From assembly GCA_902779645.1 (NCBI GenBank), contig CACZCH010000012.1, positions 1-40,731 of the forward strand: 40,731 nucleotides of DNA, read 5' to 3'. A model generated the notes under the pieces. The model did no database searches, was not told the DNA's origin, and saw nothing but the letters and a program-made list of their open reading frames with translations. Below, in pieces: positions 8,530 through 16,616 of the stretch. Each line of letters opens with the position of its first letter. Within the stretch, counting starts at the first letter, position 1. Position numbers and translations under genes: made by a program. The stretch comes from an uncultured bacterium (lineage in GTDB: Bacteria; Cyanobacteriota; Vampirovibrionia; Gastranaerophilales; Gastranaerophilaceae).

Positions 8530-8784
8530 TTAATTAAGATTGATTATTTTTAGATATGAATCCAAGACTTCTTTGATTTGTTCTTTTGTAATATTTGTAT
8601 ATTCTTTTTCGTTTATAATGATTCTCGGGCCTTCTGAACATTTGTTTTCGCACAAAGCTCCGACAATTGTTAAGTTTGCTTCCATGTTATTTTCTTTTAT
8701 ATATTCTTTTATAAATTCAAGATTGTCTAAATTTCCTTTTGCAAAACATGCACTTCCCATACATATCTTAATTTCAGTTGTCAT
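8530..8784 (-). CDS. Thioredoxin-like 2Fe-2S ferredoxin (NuoE/HydC-like), first copy
   Basis: An 84-residue relative of the protein at 5347-5601, with ligands in CMGSAC (C-x4-C) and LCENKCSEG (C-x3-C). It lies 6 bases after rex, its ribosome binding site (AAGGA) sitting inside the last codons of rex, and 32 bases before the sensory hydrogenase. The two copies differ clearly in sequence and each precedes a hydrogenase gene, suggesting that each serves one enzyme. That pairing is inferred from position only. Confidence 0.85.
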   Translation of the reverse strand: MTTEIKICMGSACFAKGNLDNLEFIKEYIKENNMEANLTIVGALCENKCSEGPRIIINEKEYTNITKEQIKEVLDSYLKIINLN

Positions 8785-8790
8785 TTTTGT

Positions 8791-9405
8791 TTATTCGTCC
8801 TTATCTTTGTTAGTAAATTGTAAAAAACTTCCAATTAAATTTTCGTTCCAAACTTTTACATCTTTAGGCACATCTAAAATACAAGTTGTAAAATTCCAAA
8901 TGTTTTTTATTCCTGCACCGGCAAGATAATTAGCTGTACCTTGCGCGTATTCACGCGGTACAGTCAAAATAGCCATTTCGACATCAAGTCGTGACGCTAA
9001 ATTGCCTACTTTTGATATATCAAAAACTTCCTTACCGTTAATAACAGTACCGATTTTTTTTATGTCTTTGTCAAACATGGCAAGAACATTCAACCCGTAG
9101 TCTTTGAAACCGTCATATTTGGCAAGTGCAGAACCTAAGTTACCTGCACCTACTATGAATGCATCTTTTGTTTTCTTGAAGCCTAAACATTCTTCTATTT
9201 TGCGTTTAAGAGTTTTTACTTCATATCCTACACGGCATTTGCCTTGGTTATCAATATATTTTAAATCTTTTCTTACCTGTGAATTGTCTATATTTAACAG
9301 CTCTGCAAATTTTGTACTTGAAATGTATTTTTCATCGTCTCTAATATCTTCAAGTATAAAATGGTACATTGTTAAACGATTCACAACCTTGTCAGGGATG
9401 TTCAT
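8791..9405 (-). CDS. rex: Redox-sensing transcriptional repressor Rex
   Basis: Rex binds DNA when NADH/NAD+ is low and releases it when NADH rises, inducing fermentation genes. The 204-residue protein has the N-terminal winged helix (KVVNRLTMYHFILEDI and TKFAELLNIDNSQVRKDLKY) and a Rossmann domain starting at AFIVGAGNLGSALAKY, plus the C-terminal helix that swaps between subunits. The start at 9405 has AAAGGA 8 nt upstream; an alternative 10 codons earlier (9435) has none. It is the first gene of the string that continues with both hydrogenases and the iron alcohol dehydrogenase and lies directly below adhE, which fits self-regulation of a fermentation regulon. Confidence 0.95.
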   Translation of the reverse strand: MNIPDKVVNRLTMYHFILEDIRDDEKYISSTKFAELLNIDNSQVRKDLKYIDNQGKCRVGYEVKTLKRKIEECLGFKKTKDAFIVGAGNLGSALAKYDGFKDYGLNVLAMFDKDIKKIGTVINGKEVFDISKVGNLASRLDVEMAILTVPREYAQGTANYLAGAGIKNIWNFTTCILDVPKDVKVWNENLIGSFLQFTNKDKDE

Positions 9406-9482
9406 TTTTGTGTCCTTTATATAACTTAAAGGCAATAGGGCACTGTGGCACTAAGGCATTAAGAACGCTAAATAAGATATTT

Positions 9483-9530
9483 GGGCAAAAAGGCTGTTAG
9501 AATAAATTTATTCTTATTGCCTTATTGCCC
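9483..9530. promoter_or_regulatory. 48-bp nested inverted repeat between adhE and rex
   Basis: Outer arms GGGCAAAAAGGC (9483-9494) and GCCTTATTGCCC (9519-9530) pair at 11 of 12 positions around a perfect 16-base palindrome AGAATAAATTTATTCT (9499-9514). It could be the adhE terminator, an operator, or a leader structure of rex. No strong T-run follows on the minus strand. It does not match the common Rex operator consensus. Confidence 0.5.
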
Positions 9531-9546
9531 CAGTATCTTAGTTTTT

Positions 9547-12189
9547 CTATACAATTCCTTCATAAGCATCCAAGAATAGCTTTTTGATTTCACTCATAAG
9601 CGGATATCTTGGGTTAGCACCTGTGCATTGGTCATCAAATGCTCTTTCAACCAATACATCAAGATTTGCCATGAATTCTTCTTCTTTAACACCGAATTCT
9701 CTGATTGATTTCGGTAAGTTGATTTCTGTCATAAGCTCATCAACAGCCTTAATTAATCTTTCGACTTTTTCATCGTCTGTTTTACCGCCTAAACCAATTT
9801 CATCAGCAACTTGACCGTACTTAGTCTTAGCATTTGGATATTTGTATTGCGGGAAGATTGCCTGCTTAGTCGGTTTATCGACAGCGTTAAATTTGATGAT
9901 TTGTCTGATTAATAATGCATTTGCTACACCGTGAGGAATGTTGTACATAGCGCCTAACTTGTGAGCCATAGAGTGGCATAATCCTAAGAATGCGTTTGCA
10001 AACGACATACCTGCAATTGTTGCTGCATAATGCATTTTTTCTCTTGCAACAGGGTCGTTAGCACCTTCATTATAAGAACGAGCAAGGTACTTGAATACTA
10101 ACTTAGTTGCTTCCAAAGCATTTGAGTTAGTAAAGTTTGTAGCCATGCAAGATACGTATGCTTCAAGTGAGTGAACAAGAGCGTCAATACCTGATGCTGC
10201 GGTTAAACCTTTTGGCATGCCGTCAACAAAGTTAGGATCAACAATTGCCATATTCGGAGTTAAAGCATAGTCTGCAATAGCGTATTTGTAGTGAGTTTTT
10301 TCATCCGTAATAATAGAGAACGGAGTTACTTCAGAACCTGTACCTGATGTAGTCGGAATACAAACCATAGTTGCTTTTTGACCAAGTTCAGGAATTTGGC
10401 AAATACGTTTTCTGATATCCATAAATCTCATAGAGATATCAGCAAAGTTTGTATCCGGTTGTTCATATAATAACCAAATAATTTTACCTGCATCCATCGG
10501 AGAACCTCCGCCTAATGCAATGATTACGTCCGGTTCATAAGGTTTAACAATTTCCATTGCTTGTTTAACTGTTGCAATAGTCGGATCTGGCTTAACATCA
10601 AAGAATACTTGGTGGTCAATGCCGATTTCATCCAAAACCTTAGTAATATTATCAACCGCACCTGAATTGAATAAGAAACGGTCTGTTACAATAAATGCAC
10701 GTTTTTTACCCTTAAGTTCTCTAAGAGCAAGGTCTAAACAACCTCTCTTGAAGTATACTTTCGGAGGAACTTTGAACCATAACATATTTTCTCTCCTTTC
10801 AGCTACGGTTTTGTAGTTTAATAAATGTTCTACACCAATGTTGCCTGATACTGCGTTACCGCCCCAAGAACCGCACCCTAAAGATAATGACGGCTCAAGT
10901 TTGAAGTTAAATAAGTCGCCGATACCACCCTGTGATGAAGGTGAGTTAATCAAAATACGGCAAGATGGCATTTTTTCAGCGTATGCATTGATTCTGTCAG
11001 ATTTTCTTTCATCTGTATAAAGAACTGAAGTATGTCCTGCACCGCCTTTTAATACCAATTCGTAAGCCATATCAGCAGCTTGTTCAAAAGATTTTGCTTT
11101 ATACATTGTTAAGATTGGAGATAATTTTTCTCTGCTGAACGGATCATTCCAATCAAGTTTAGGTCTTTCACAAAGAAGAATTTTTGCATCTTCCGGGATT
11201 TCGAATCCTGCAAGCTCTGCAATTCTGTGAGCAGGCTGACCTACGATTAACGGGTGCGCAGTACCTCTTGCCGGATCAATGAAAGGAAGTTCAATCATTT
11301 TCTTTTCATCTTCTTTATTTACAAGATAAGCACCTCTGTATAAGAATTCTTTCTTAACTTCTTCATAAATGTCTTCAACAACGATTACTGATTGTTCTGA
11401 TGCACAAATCATACCATTGTCAAAAGTTTTTGACATAAGGATTGAAGAAACAGCCATTCTAATGTCAGCAGTTTCGTCAATAACAGCTGCTGTATTACCG
11501 GGGCCTACACCTAATGCAGGTTTACCTGATGAATAAGCTGCCTTAACCATACCCGGACCACCTGTTGCTAAAATACAAGCAATATTCGGGTGGTGTAACA
11601 AAGCGTCAGAAAGTTCCATAGAAGGAGCATCTATCCAACCGATAATGTCTTTTGGCGCGCCTGCTTCAACAGCTGCGTTTAAAACAACTTTTGCAGCTTC
11701 AATAGTTGATTTAGTTGCACGAGGGTGTGGTGAAAATACGATAGCATTTCTTGTCTTTAATGCAATTAAAGATTTAAAAATAGCTGTTGAAGTCGGGTTT
11801 GTAGTAGGAATGATACCTGCTAAAATACCAAGAGGTTCAGCAACTGTTTTGATACCGTTTTCTTTATCTACGCTTATAACTCCGCATGTTTTTGCGTTTT
11901 TGTGTTTGTTGTAAATGTATTCAGAAGCAAAGTGATTTTTGATAATCTTATCTTCCAAAACACCCATACCTGTGTCTTCAACAGCCATTCTAGCTAAAGG
12001 TATACGCATTTTATCAGCTGCGGTTGCAGCAGCTTTGAAAATTCTGTCTACATCTTCTTGAGAGAATTTTGAATACTCTTCTTGTGCTTTTTTTACTCTG
12101 TCAAGTAAATTGTTTAAAGCGTCAATATTATCAACAAGTCCTGTTGATTTAGCGCTTTTCTTTTCTTCTTTTTCCATTAATTTCGGCAT
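9547..12189 (-). CDS. adhE: Bifunctional acetaldehyde-CoA / alcohol dehydrogenase
   Basis: AdhE reduces acetyl-CoA to acetaldehyde and then to ethanol, using two NADH; the family forms cytoplasmic filaments (spirosomes). The 880-residue length is standard. The N-terminal aldehyde dehydrogenase half shows the catalytic cysteine in NGMICASEQSV and the NAD-binding GPGNTAAVIDE region. The C-terminal Fe-ADH half begins after AERRENMLWFKVPPKVYFKR and contains GGGSPMDAGK, TTSGTGSEVTPF, and metal ligands in DALVHSLEAYVS and HSMAHKLGAMYNIPHG. AGAAGGAGA precedes the ATG. A separate promoter drives it, and it ends ~140 bases before rex. With the downstream hydrogenases it provides the main routes for reoxidising NADH and ferredoxin. 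Confidence 0.98.
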   Translation of the reverse strand: MPKLMEKEEKKSAKSTGLVDNIDALNNLLDRVKKAQEEYSKFSQEDVDRIFKAAATAADKMRIPLARMAVEDTGMGVLEDKIIKNHFASEYIYNKHKNAKTCGVISVDKENGIKTVAEPLGILAGIIPTTNPTSTAIFKSLIALKTRNAIVFSPHPRATKSTIEAAKVVLNAAVEAGAPKDIIGWIDAPSMELSDALLHHPNIACILATGGPGMVKAAYSSGKPALGVGPGNTAAVIDETADIRMAVSSILMSKTFDNGMICASEQSVIVVEDIYEEVKKEFLYRGAYLVNKEDEKKMIELPFIDPARGTAHPLIVGQPAHRIAELAGFEIPEDAKILLCERPKLDWNDPFSREKLSPILTMYKAKSFEQAADMAYELVLKGGAGHTSVLYTDERKSDRINAYAEKMPSCRILINSPSSQGGIGDLFNFKLEPSLSLGCGSWGGNAVSGNIGVEHLLNYKTVAERRENMLWFKVPPKVYFKRGCLDLALRELKGKKRAFIVTDRFLFNSGAVDNITKVLDEIGIDHQVFFDVKPDPTIATVKQAMEIVKPYEPDVIIALGGGSPMDAGKIIWLLYEQPDTNFADISMRFMDIRKRICQIPELGQKATMVCIPTTSGTGSEVTPFSIITDEKTHYKYAIADYALTPNMAIVDPNFVDGMPKGLTAASGIDALVHSLEAYVSCMATNFTNSNALEATKLVFKYLARSYNEGANDPVAREKMHYAATIAGMSFANAFLGLCHSMAHKLGAMYNIPHGVANALLIRQIIKFNAVDKPTKQAIFPQYKYPNAKTKYGQVADEIGLGGKTDDEKVERLIKAVDELMTEINLPKSIREFGVKEEEFMANLDVLVERAFDDQCTGANPRYPLMSEIKKLFLDAYEGIV

Positions 12190-12230
12190 ATCTATCTCCT
12201 TCTAAATTGTGATAAAATTCCTTAATTATG

Positions 12231-12259
12231 ATTGTACGTCGCTGAAATATTCTTGTCAA
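12231..12259 (-). promoter_or_regulatory. Sigma-70-type promoter of adhE
   Basis: Reading the minus strand, TTGACA (12254-12259) is followed after exactly 17 bases by TACAAT (12231-12236). This is the best promoter match seen in the window. The leader downstream contains TTTTATCACAATTT, one half of a Rex-like TTGTGA palindrome, next to the AGAAGGAGA ribosome binding site. Confidence 0.8.
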
Positions 12260-12315
12260 CAGATAGATATAAAGGAAATCTAAAGAATTTAAATCGTGAT
12301 AAAAAGTCTCAATTA

Positions 12316-12351
12316 AAAAGGTTATCGTGCAAATTTGCACGATAACCTTTT
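12316..12351. terminator. 36-bp perfect palindrome, terminator of the glycosyltransferase gene
   Basis: Arms of 18 bases, AAAAGGTTATCGTGCAAA and its exact complement, end in CCTTTT on either strand. It sits 17 bases after the glycosyltransferase stop (minus strand), with further T's downstream. Confidence 0.75.
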
Positions 12352-12368
12352 GCGAAAAATATCTGTAA

Positions 12369-13091
12369 TTAATTCCAATATTTATCAAGCCATTTTGTAG
12401 GTTTAATGTAGCGGAATCCCATTTTACCAAAATATCCTTTGTATGCTTGTTCAGGAGTTGGTTTGCCGTGGAAAATAAGAATTTTTGCTTCTTCAGGGTC
12501 TCTGGGAGTTTTGAACCAGCAAATCGGGAATTTATGCAAGCATTGGCGCTTAAAGCTTACTATCCAATCCTTTGGCCAGTATTTGAGCAACCCTTTTCTG
12601 TCCATTTCATAGGATAAAAATGCCTGTTCATTTTTGTATCTGTCTCTTATAGTTAATCCTTCCTGATAAAAATGCTCAATAATATCAGGGTGTTTGCCTA
12701 CTTCAAATCTGAAAACAGAAGAATTTCCGATAATATCATGTGGAAAATCATAATCCTTTGATATCAAAAAGCTTCCTTCAACTTCAAAAAACGGATCAAG
12801 AGAACTTCTGATAATAATATCCAAGTCTAAAAACAAAGCTGTACCCGTAAGGTCAGAAAGCGGATTTGCAAAAAGTCCCAGCTTCTTCCACATTCTATCA
12901 GGTATGCCGTCATCGTTAAGTTCCGGCAATGGTCTTATTTCAACCCCTTCGACAATACCTTCTGCATTATCAGTAAAACATACAAATCTGTGAGGGATAC
13001 TCAAATTCTTTTCAACCATTCTGTAAAGTTTGTTTACGTATTCAGGGCCGAACTTGGTTCCCCATTTGATGCAAATAACATTTTTATCCAT
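12369..13091 (-). CDS. GT-A-fold glycosyltransferase (GT8-like), small
   Basis: This 240-residue soluble protein has the metal-binding DxD motif in TALFLDLDIIIRSSLDPF (middle of the chain), preceded by an N-terminal nucleotide-binding region (NVICIKWGTKFG). Near the C-terminus, ILIFHGKPTP resembles the HxGxxKPW element of GT8-type enzymes. The sugar donor and acceptor cannot be told. The start at 13091 is supported by AAAAGGGAGT; a 17-codon upstream extension has no such signal. It is flanked by its own terminator and by a gap upstream, so it seems to be a single-gene unit. An envelope-glycan role is plausible but not shown. Confidence 0.75.
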   Translation of the reverse strand: MDKNVICIKWGTKFGPEYVNKLYRMVEKNLSIPHRFVCFTDNAEGIVEGVEIRPLPELNDDGIPDRMWKKLGLFANPLSDLTGTALFLDLDIIIRSSLDPFFEVEGSFLISKDYDFPHDIIGNSSVFRFEVGKHPDIIEHFYQEGLTIRDRYKNEQAFLSYEMDRKGLLKYWPKDWIVSFKRQCLHKFPICWFKTPRDPEEAKILIFHGKPTPEQAYKGYFGKMGFRYIKPTKWLDKYWN

Positions 13092-13246
13092 ATAAATACT
13101 CCCTTTTGGTATTAGGTTAACATAAAGAAATAGAGTGAGCAAGGGGTGGGGAGTAAATAAGAGAGGGGAAAGAGTATTAATATAAAAATAATCTGTTATA
13201 CTGAGTCATATGTTTGTTTTGGGTGAATTACCTCGTTATTTCTTAA

Positions 13247-14263
13247 TTACCCCTTGAATATTTTTCTATTCAATTCGTCTCTTTCTTTACTGAAGTCTTT
13301 GTCAACATGGTTTGGGATGGATTTTTCTATTGCTTCTATGAATGCTTTTTCTTTTATATTTTTTGATGCGTCGATTCTTGCGGGTACAATTAGTCCCGAT
13401 TGGGTAAAAACATCAATGCTTTCTTTTGATGACAGGAATTGAACAAATTTCACGGCTTCTGTTTTATGTTTAGAATTTTTAGATATCCCCCAGCCTGATG
13501 CGTCGGCTGTAACTGTTCCCGGAAAAGTAACAATTCCGTATGGAAATTTTGCGGTTTTACTTATTTTAGGATAAAGCCATCTGCCTGATAGGTACAAACC
13601 GAGCTTGCCATCCAAAAACATCTGTGCAAGAGTAGAGCTTCCGACTTGCGCAGGGGTCGGAGCGTATTTCCCTTCAAGGTTTTTATAAAACTCTATACCT
13701 TTATCAAATCCAAGTGTTGTTGTATATGGCGATGCCCAATATATATCACGCTCGTAACTTACGCCAAAATGATTCGAATTTGTTGTTTTTTCTATTATGT
13801 TTTTGAACTCATCAAATGTCCAATTCGGGTTAATCTCTCCGGTTATATCTTTGTTATAGAAAAAGACAAAATTAGAAATGTCTCTGGGTACAGCGTATAT
13901 TTTCCCTTTATAACTTAAGGCTTCCACACTTTGGGGGTAAAAATCTTTTGTGTTTATGATATTACTAAGTTCTTCAAGTTGATTGGAATAAAGCGGTAAA
14001 TAAAGATTATTAATAAATATAACATCGGGTGCGGTTGAAGAAGCAAACAAAAGATGAAGTTTTTGAAAATAATTCTGTGGAATATGCATAAATCGAATTT
14101 TTATATTCGGATTTTTTTGTTCATAATCGGAAATTAATCTGGTTAAAATCTCGGTTTCCGTAATAGAACCCCAAGAAGAAAAGCTTATTTCTTCAATATT
14201 ATTTCTTGTACAAGCACAAAGTATAAAAGGTAATAAAATCAGGATTAACAGACGTTTTAGCAT
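13247..14263 (-). CDS. Extracellular solute-binding lipoprotein (family 1, sugar ABC type)
   Basis: A lipoprotein signal (hydrophobic residues 4-17, lipobox LCAC with Cys18) precedes a 320-residue periplasmic binding protein of the MalE/UgpB superfamily: ISFSSWGSITETEILTRLIS, APDVIFINNLYLP, YKGKIYAVPRDISNFVFFYN, and a C-terminal SSKESIDVFTQSGLIVP. It would bind an oligosaccharide or related solute. It overlaps the preceding 768-residue membrane protein gene by 7 bases, so the two are probably co-translated. No permease or ATPase gene adjoins it. It ends the leftward chemosensory gene string, so it may feed ligand information to signalling rather than, or as well as, to transport. Confidence 0.85.
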   Translation of the reverse strand: MLKRLLILILLPFILCACTRNNIEEISFSSWGSITETEILTRLISDYEQKNPNIKIRFMHIPQNYFQKLHLLFASSTAPDVIFINNLYLPLYSNQLEELSNIINTKDFYPQSVEALSYKGKIYAVPRDISNFVFFYNKDITGEINPNWTFDEFKNIIEKTTNSNHFGVSYERDIYWASPYTTTLGFDKGIEFYKNLEGKYAPTPAQVGSSTLAQMFLDGKLGLYLSGRWLYPKISKTAKFPYGIVTFPGTVTADASGWGISKNSKHKTEAVKFVQFLSSKESIDVFTQSGLIVPARIDASKNIKEKAFIEAIEKSIPNHVDKDFSKERDELNRKIFKG

Positions 14264-16563
14264 AAATCCATTACAAACTCCATGTTATCATCTGTAATAT
14301 TTATTACAAACTTATGTAATCCGAGTTTTATTAGGTATTGTTTGTTTTTTTCGTGGGCACGAATTTGCATATTTGTCGTTTTTAGTGAGTCATAGTGTTT
14401 AAGATTAAATTTTTTGTCGTTTATGTATCCCACAATATCGTATCCGTTTTTCGTTTTTATTAAACTGCATTCGGCATCTTTAGTTATCAAAATGGTTTTA
14501 ATTATATCGTTATCAAATATTTGTTTGGTTTGAGATTCTTTCGAAGAGGCTTGCGGAACCGGTTCCAAATGGCTTTGTTGAGTGAGTTTTTCTTGCTCTT
14601 TAAGTTTTTGAGTTAGCTTTTGTTTTTCAATCAGATTCAATAAATTTTGTGCATCAATATTTATCTTTGCTTTGTATTTATTGTTCGGTGTTTTATTAGA
14701 AGTTTCTTCAATATTTTCATCAATAATCTCAAAGTTATTAAATTGGTTCATTTCATCTTGAACTTCTTCATAGAAAGGTTTAAAAGTAACATTTGAGATG
14801 CTTTTTAATAAAGCTTTTTCATCAATTTTAACTTTTCCCTTTTTCTCTTGATACTTCTGCGGATTTTTTCTTACATCCTCTAAATCGGGCAGTTTGTCAT
14901 GTATTGTAAGAATTGAAACGTCGTAGCCTGTTTCAACAATAGGTGCGGAATAAGATTCTTTATGCTGTGTTGCATCTTTTGAACTTAAAGCTTTCGATAT
15001 GTTTGCCAAATCATCTGATACGGAAAGTTTTTGATATTCATAACCTTCACTATAATATACAACTTCCGGTTTGACTTCCGATTTAATCTCTTTATTTCCT
15101 TGTCTTTTTAGTTCTTCAGATAAATTAGGAAGCAGGTCTTTGACATTAAGGGTGAGTATATCAGATTTTTTTTGCTTATGTTCTTTGGGGGTTTGAATTT
15201 CTTTTTCGACTTCTTTTACCCGATTTGGGTTTGTTTTTAAATCCGTAATAAAATCTTTGTCTATTTCGACATTCATAATATCTTTGATTGCTTTGATATC
15301 TTCAGCTGTAAAAGTAATATTTTGTTTGATGGAATAGGTTGTTACCAAATCTTCAAAAATCTGTTTTTGTGTTAACGGCTTTGGTTTTTTTATTTGTTTT
15401 TCCAAGTATTCTGCAAGAGAATCTTGGGTTTCAGGACTTATTTCCAACTTTAGCAATTTATCTAACTTGTGAATGTCTTCTTCAGAAAATTTAAGTTCCT
15501 CATTAGCCAAAACTTCGTTGTATAATTCCTCGTTATAAAGTTCTTCTTCCTGCGGTTCTTCTTCATTAAAAGTAAATTCATTCAAAAAGTCAGCTAAATC
15601 ATCTTCGTCATTTGAAGATTCTTCAATCGTTTCTGTTTGTGTATTTTGGTTATTTTTAGCATTATAAAGTTCATCTAAGTTAACAATATTCGTTTTTATT
15701 TCTTCCGTCTCAGTTTTAATAGGTTTTGGGGCTGGTGTGAAATTCTTTTTGGTTGAATATGTTTTGTCTAAAGAATTTATTGTTTTACGAATATTTTTTT
15801 TGTTTTTGTTCTCTTGAGTTTTGTTATCCGAGTCCGGCGATAAATCAATTTGATTTTGTTCTCCTACAATGGATGCAACTTTATCTTTACCTATTAGCAG
15901 AATAAACCCGACTATTAACATCAGTATAGAACCGCACAAAAAGACTGCAATAGGTTCTTTTTTCCCTGATGATTTAGGATTATCATAATTATTTGTTTTC
16001 TCAAATCCTGTTTCGGTCAGCGGGGGTGTATTTTGCGATGCATTTGACTGAGAAACTATTTTATTTTCAATAGGTTCTGTTATTTTTTCATTATTCGAAA
16101 CATTATTTGTTTTAGCATTACTTTCGTTAGTATCCCAATAACTTTTTTGTGCAATTTGTTTTGTCGGTTCTGATGCCGGTACATAAAGCATTGTTTTTGT
16201 TTCTACATACTTAGAACCATCTGTTTCTATTGTAATTTTAGTATATCCTTTTTGGTCATATGTATATGGAAATGTTTCAATATTAACGCTTTTTATAGTC
16301 GGATTTTTGATATCAGGCTTTGATATTTTACTGTCAGTGTCAGGAATTATTATAACATGTGTATTTGCATTTCTTTGAAAAGTTTTTAACTGAGAAAGAA
16401 AAGCTTTTTGTGTATATGCTGTTACGGTAATTGTTTCTTTTGTATCATTTTTTATATCAAGAGACATTAGGTGATTATTGTACAAGTCAGAACAAGAAGC
16501 ACCTAATACCGTTAATAATGAAGCCAAACATAATGAAATTGTACGTTTTTTATAATTCTTCAT
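14257..16563 (-). CDS. Unknown 768-residue lipoprotein/membrane protein in the chemosensory locus
   Basis: I do not recognise a family. Residues 7-24 form a lipoprotein signal (LGASC, Cys24), then ~180 mostly polar residues, a single membrane helix (~204-224, AVFLCGSILMLIVGFILLIG), and a ~540-residue, Glu/Lys/Asn-rich C-terminal region that should be cytoplasmic. That region contains an acidic stretch (~310-350), a duplicated motif (ILTLNVKDLLPNLSEE and ILTIHDKLPDLEDVRK) and a compact C-terminal domain from IIKTILITKDAECSL. Position between the CheW gene and a binding protein, overlapping the latter by 7 bases, suggests a sensor or scaffold for the signalling array. A TAAAAT box 7 nt before the ATG suggests an extra leaderless promoter. 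Confidence 0.75.
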   Translation of the reverse strand: MKNYKKRTISLCLASLLTVLGASCSDLYNNHLMSLDIKNDTKETITVTAYTQKAFLSQLKTFQRNANTHVIIIPDTDSKISKPDIKNPTIKSVNIETFPYTYDQKGYTKITIETDGSKYVETKTMLYVPASEPTKQIAQKSYWDTNESNAKTNNVSNNEKITEPIENKIVSQSNASQNTPPLTETGFEKTNNYDNPKSSGKKEPIAVFLCGSILMLIVGFILLIGKDKVASIVGEQNQIDLSPDSDNKTQENKNKKNIRKTINSLDKTYSTKKNFTPAPKPIKTETEEIKTNIVNLDELYNAKNNQNTQTETIEESSNDEDDLADFLNEFTFNEEEPQEEELYNEELYNEVLANEELKFSEEDIHKLDKLLKLEISPETQDSLAEYLEKQIKKPKPLTQKQIFEDLVTTYSIKQNITFTAEDIKAIKDIMNVEIDKDFITDLKTNPNRVKEVEKEIQTPKEHKQKKSDILTLNVKDLLPNLSEELKRQGNKEIKSEVKPEVVYYSEGYEYQKLSVSDDLANISKALSSKDATQHKESYSAPIVETGYDVSILTIHDKLPDLEDVRKNPQKYQEKKGKVKIDEKALLKSISNVTFKPFYEEVQDEMNQFNNFEIIDENIEETSNKTPNNKYKAKINIDAQNLLNLIEKQKLTQKLKEQEKLTQQSHLEPVPQASSKESQTKQIFDNDIIKTILITKDAECSLIKTKNGYDIVGYINDKKFNLKHYDSLKTTNMQIRAHEKNKQYLIKLGLHKFVINITDDNMEFVMDLC

Positions 16564-16570
16564 AAGCTAT

Positions 16571-16576
16571 ATTTTA
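16571..16576 (-). promoter_or_regulatory. -10 hexamer before the 768-residue protein gene
   Basis: TAAAAT on the minus strand, then 7 bases (ATAGCTT), then ATG at 16563; no Shine-Dalgarno. It would allow expression independent of the upstream cheW and GGDEF genes. Confidence 0.4.
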
Positions 16577-16616
16577 GCATATTTTGCTCTATCTAACTAT
16601 ACATTATTTATTTGAA

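Noticed and set aside
12149..12430. 93-residue ORF on the minus strand between adhE and the glycosyltransferase gene
   Set aside because: It overlaps the ends of both genes, crosses the adhE promoter and the 36-bp terminator palindrome, and has no ribosome binding site.
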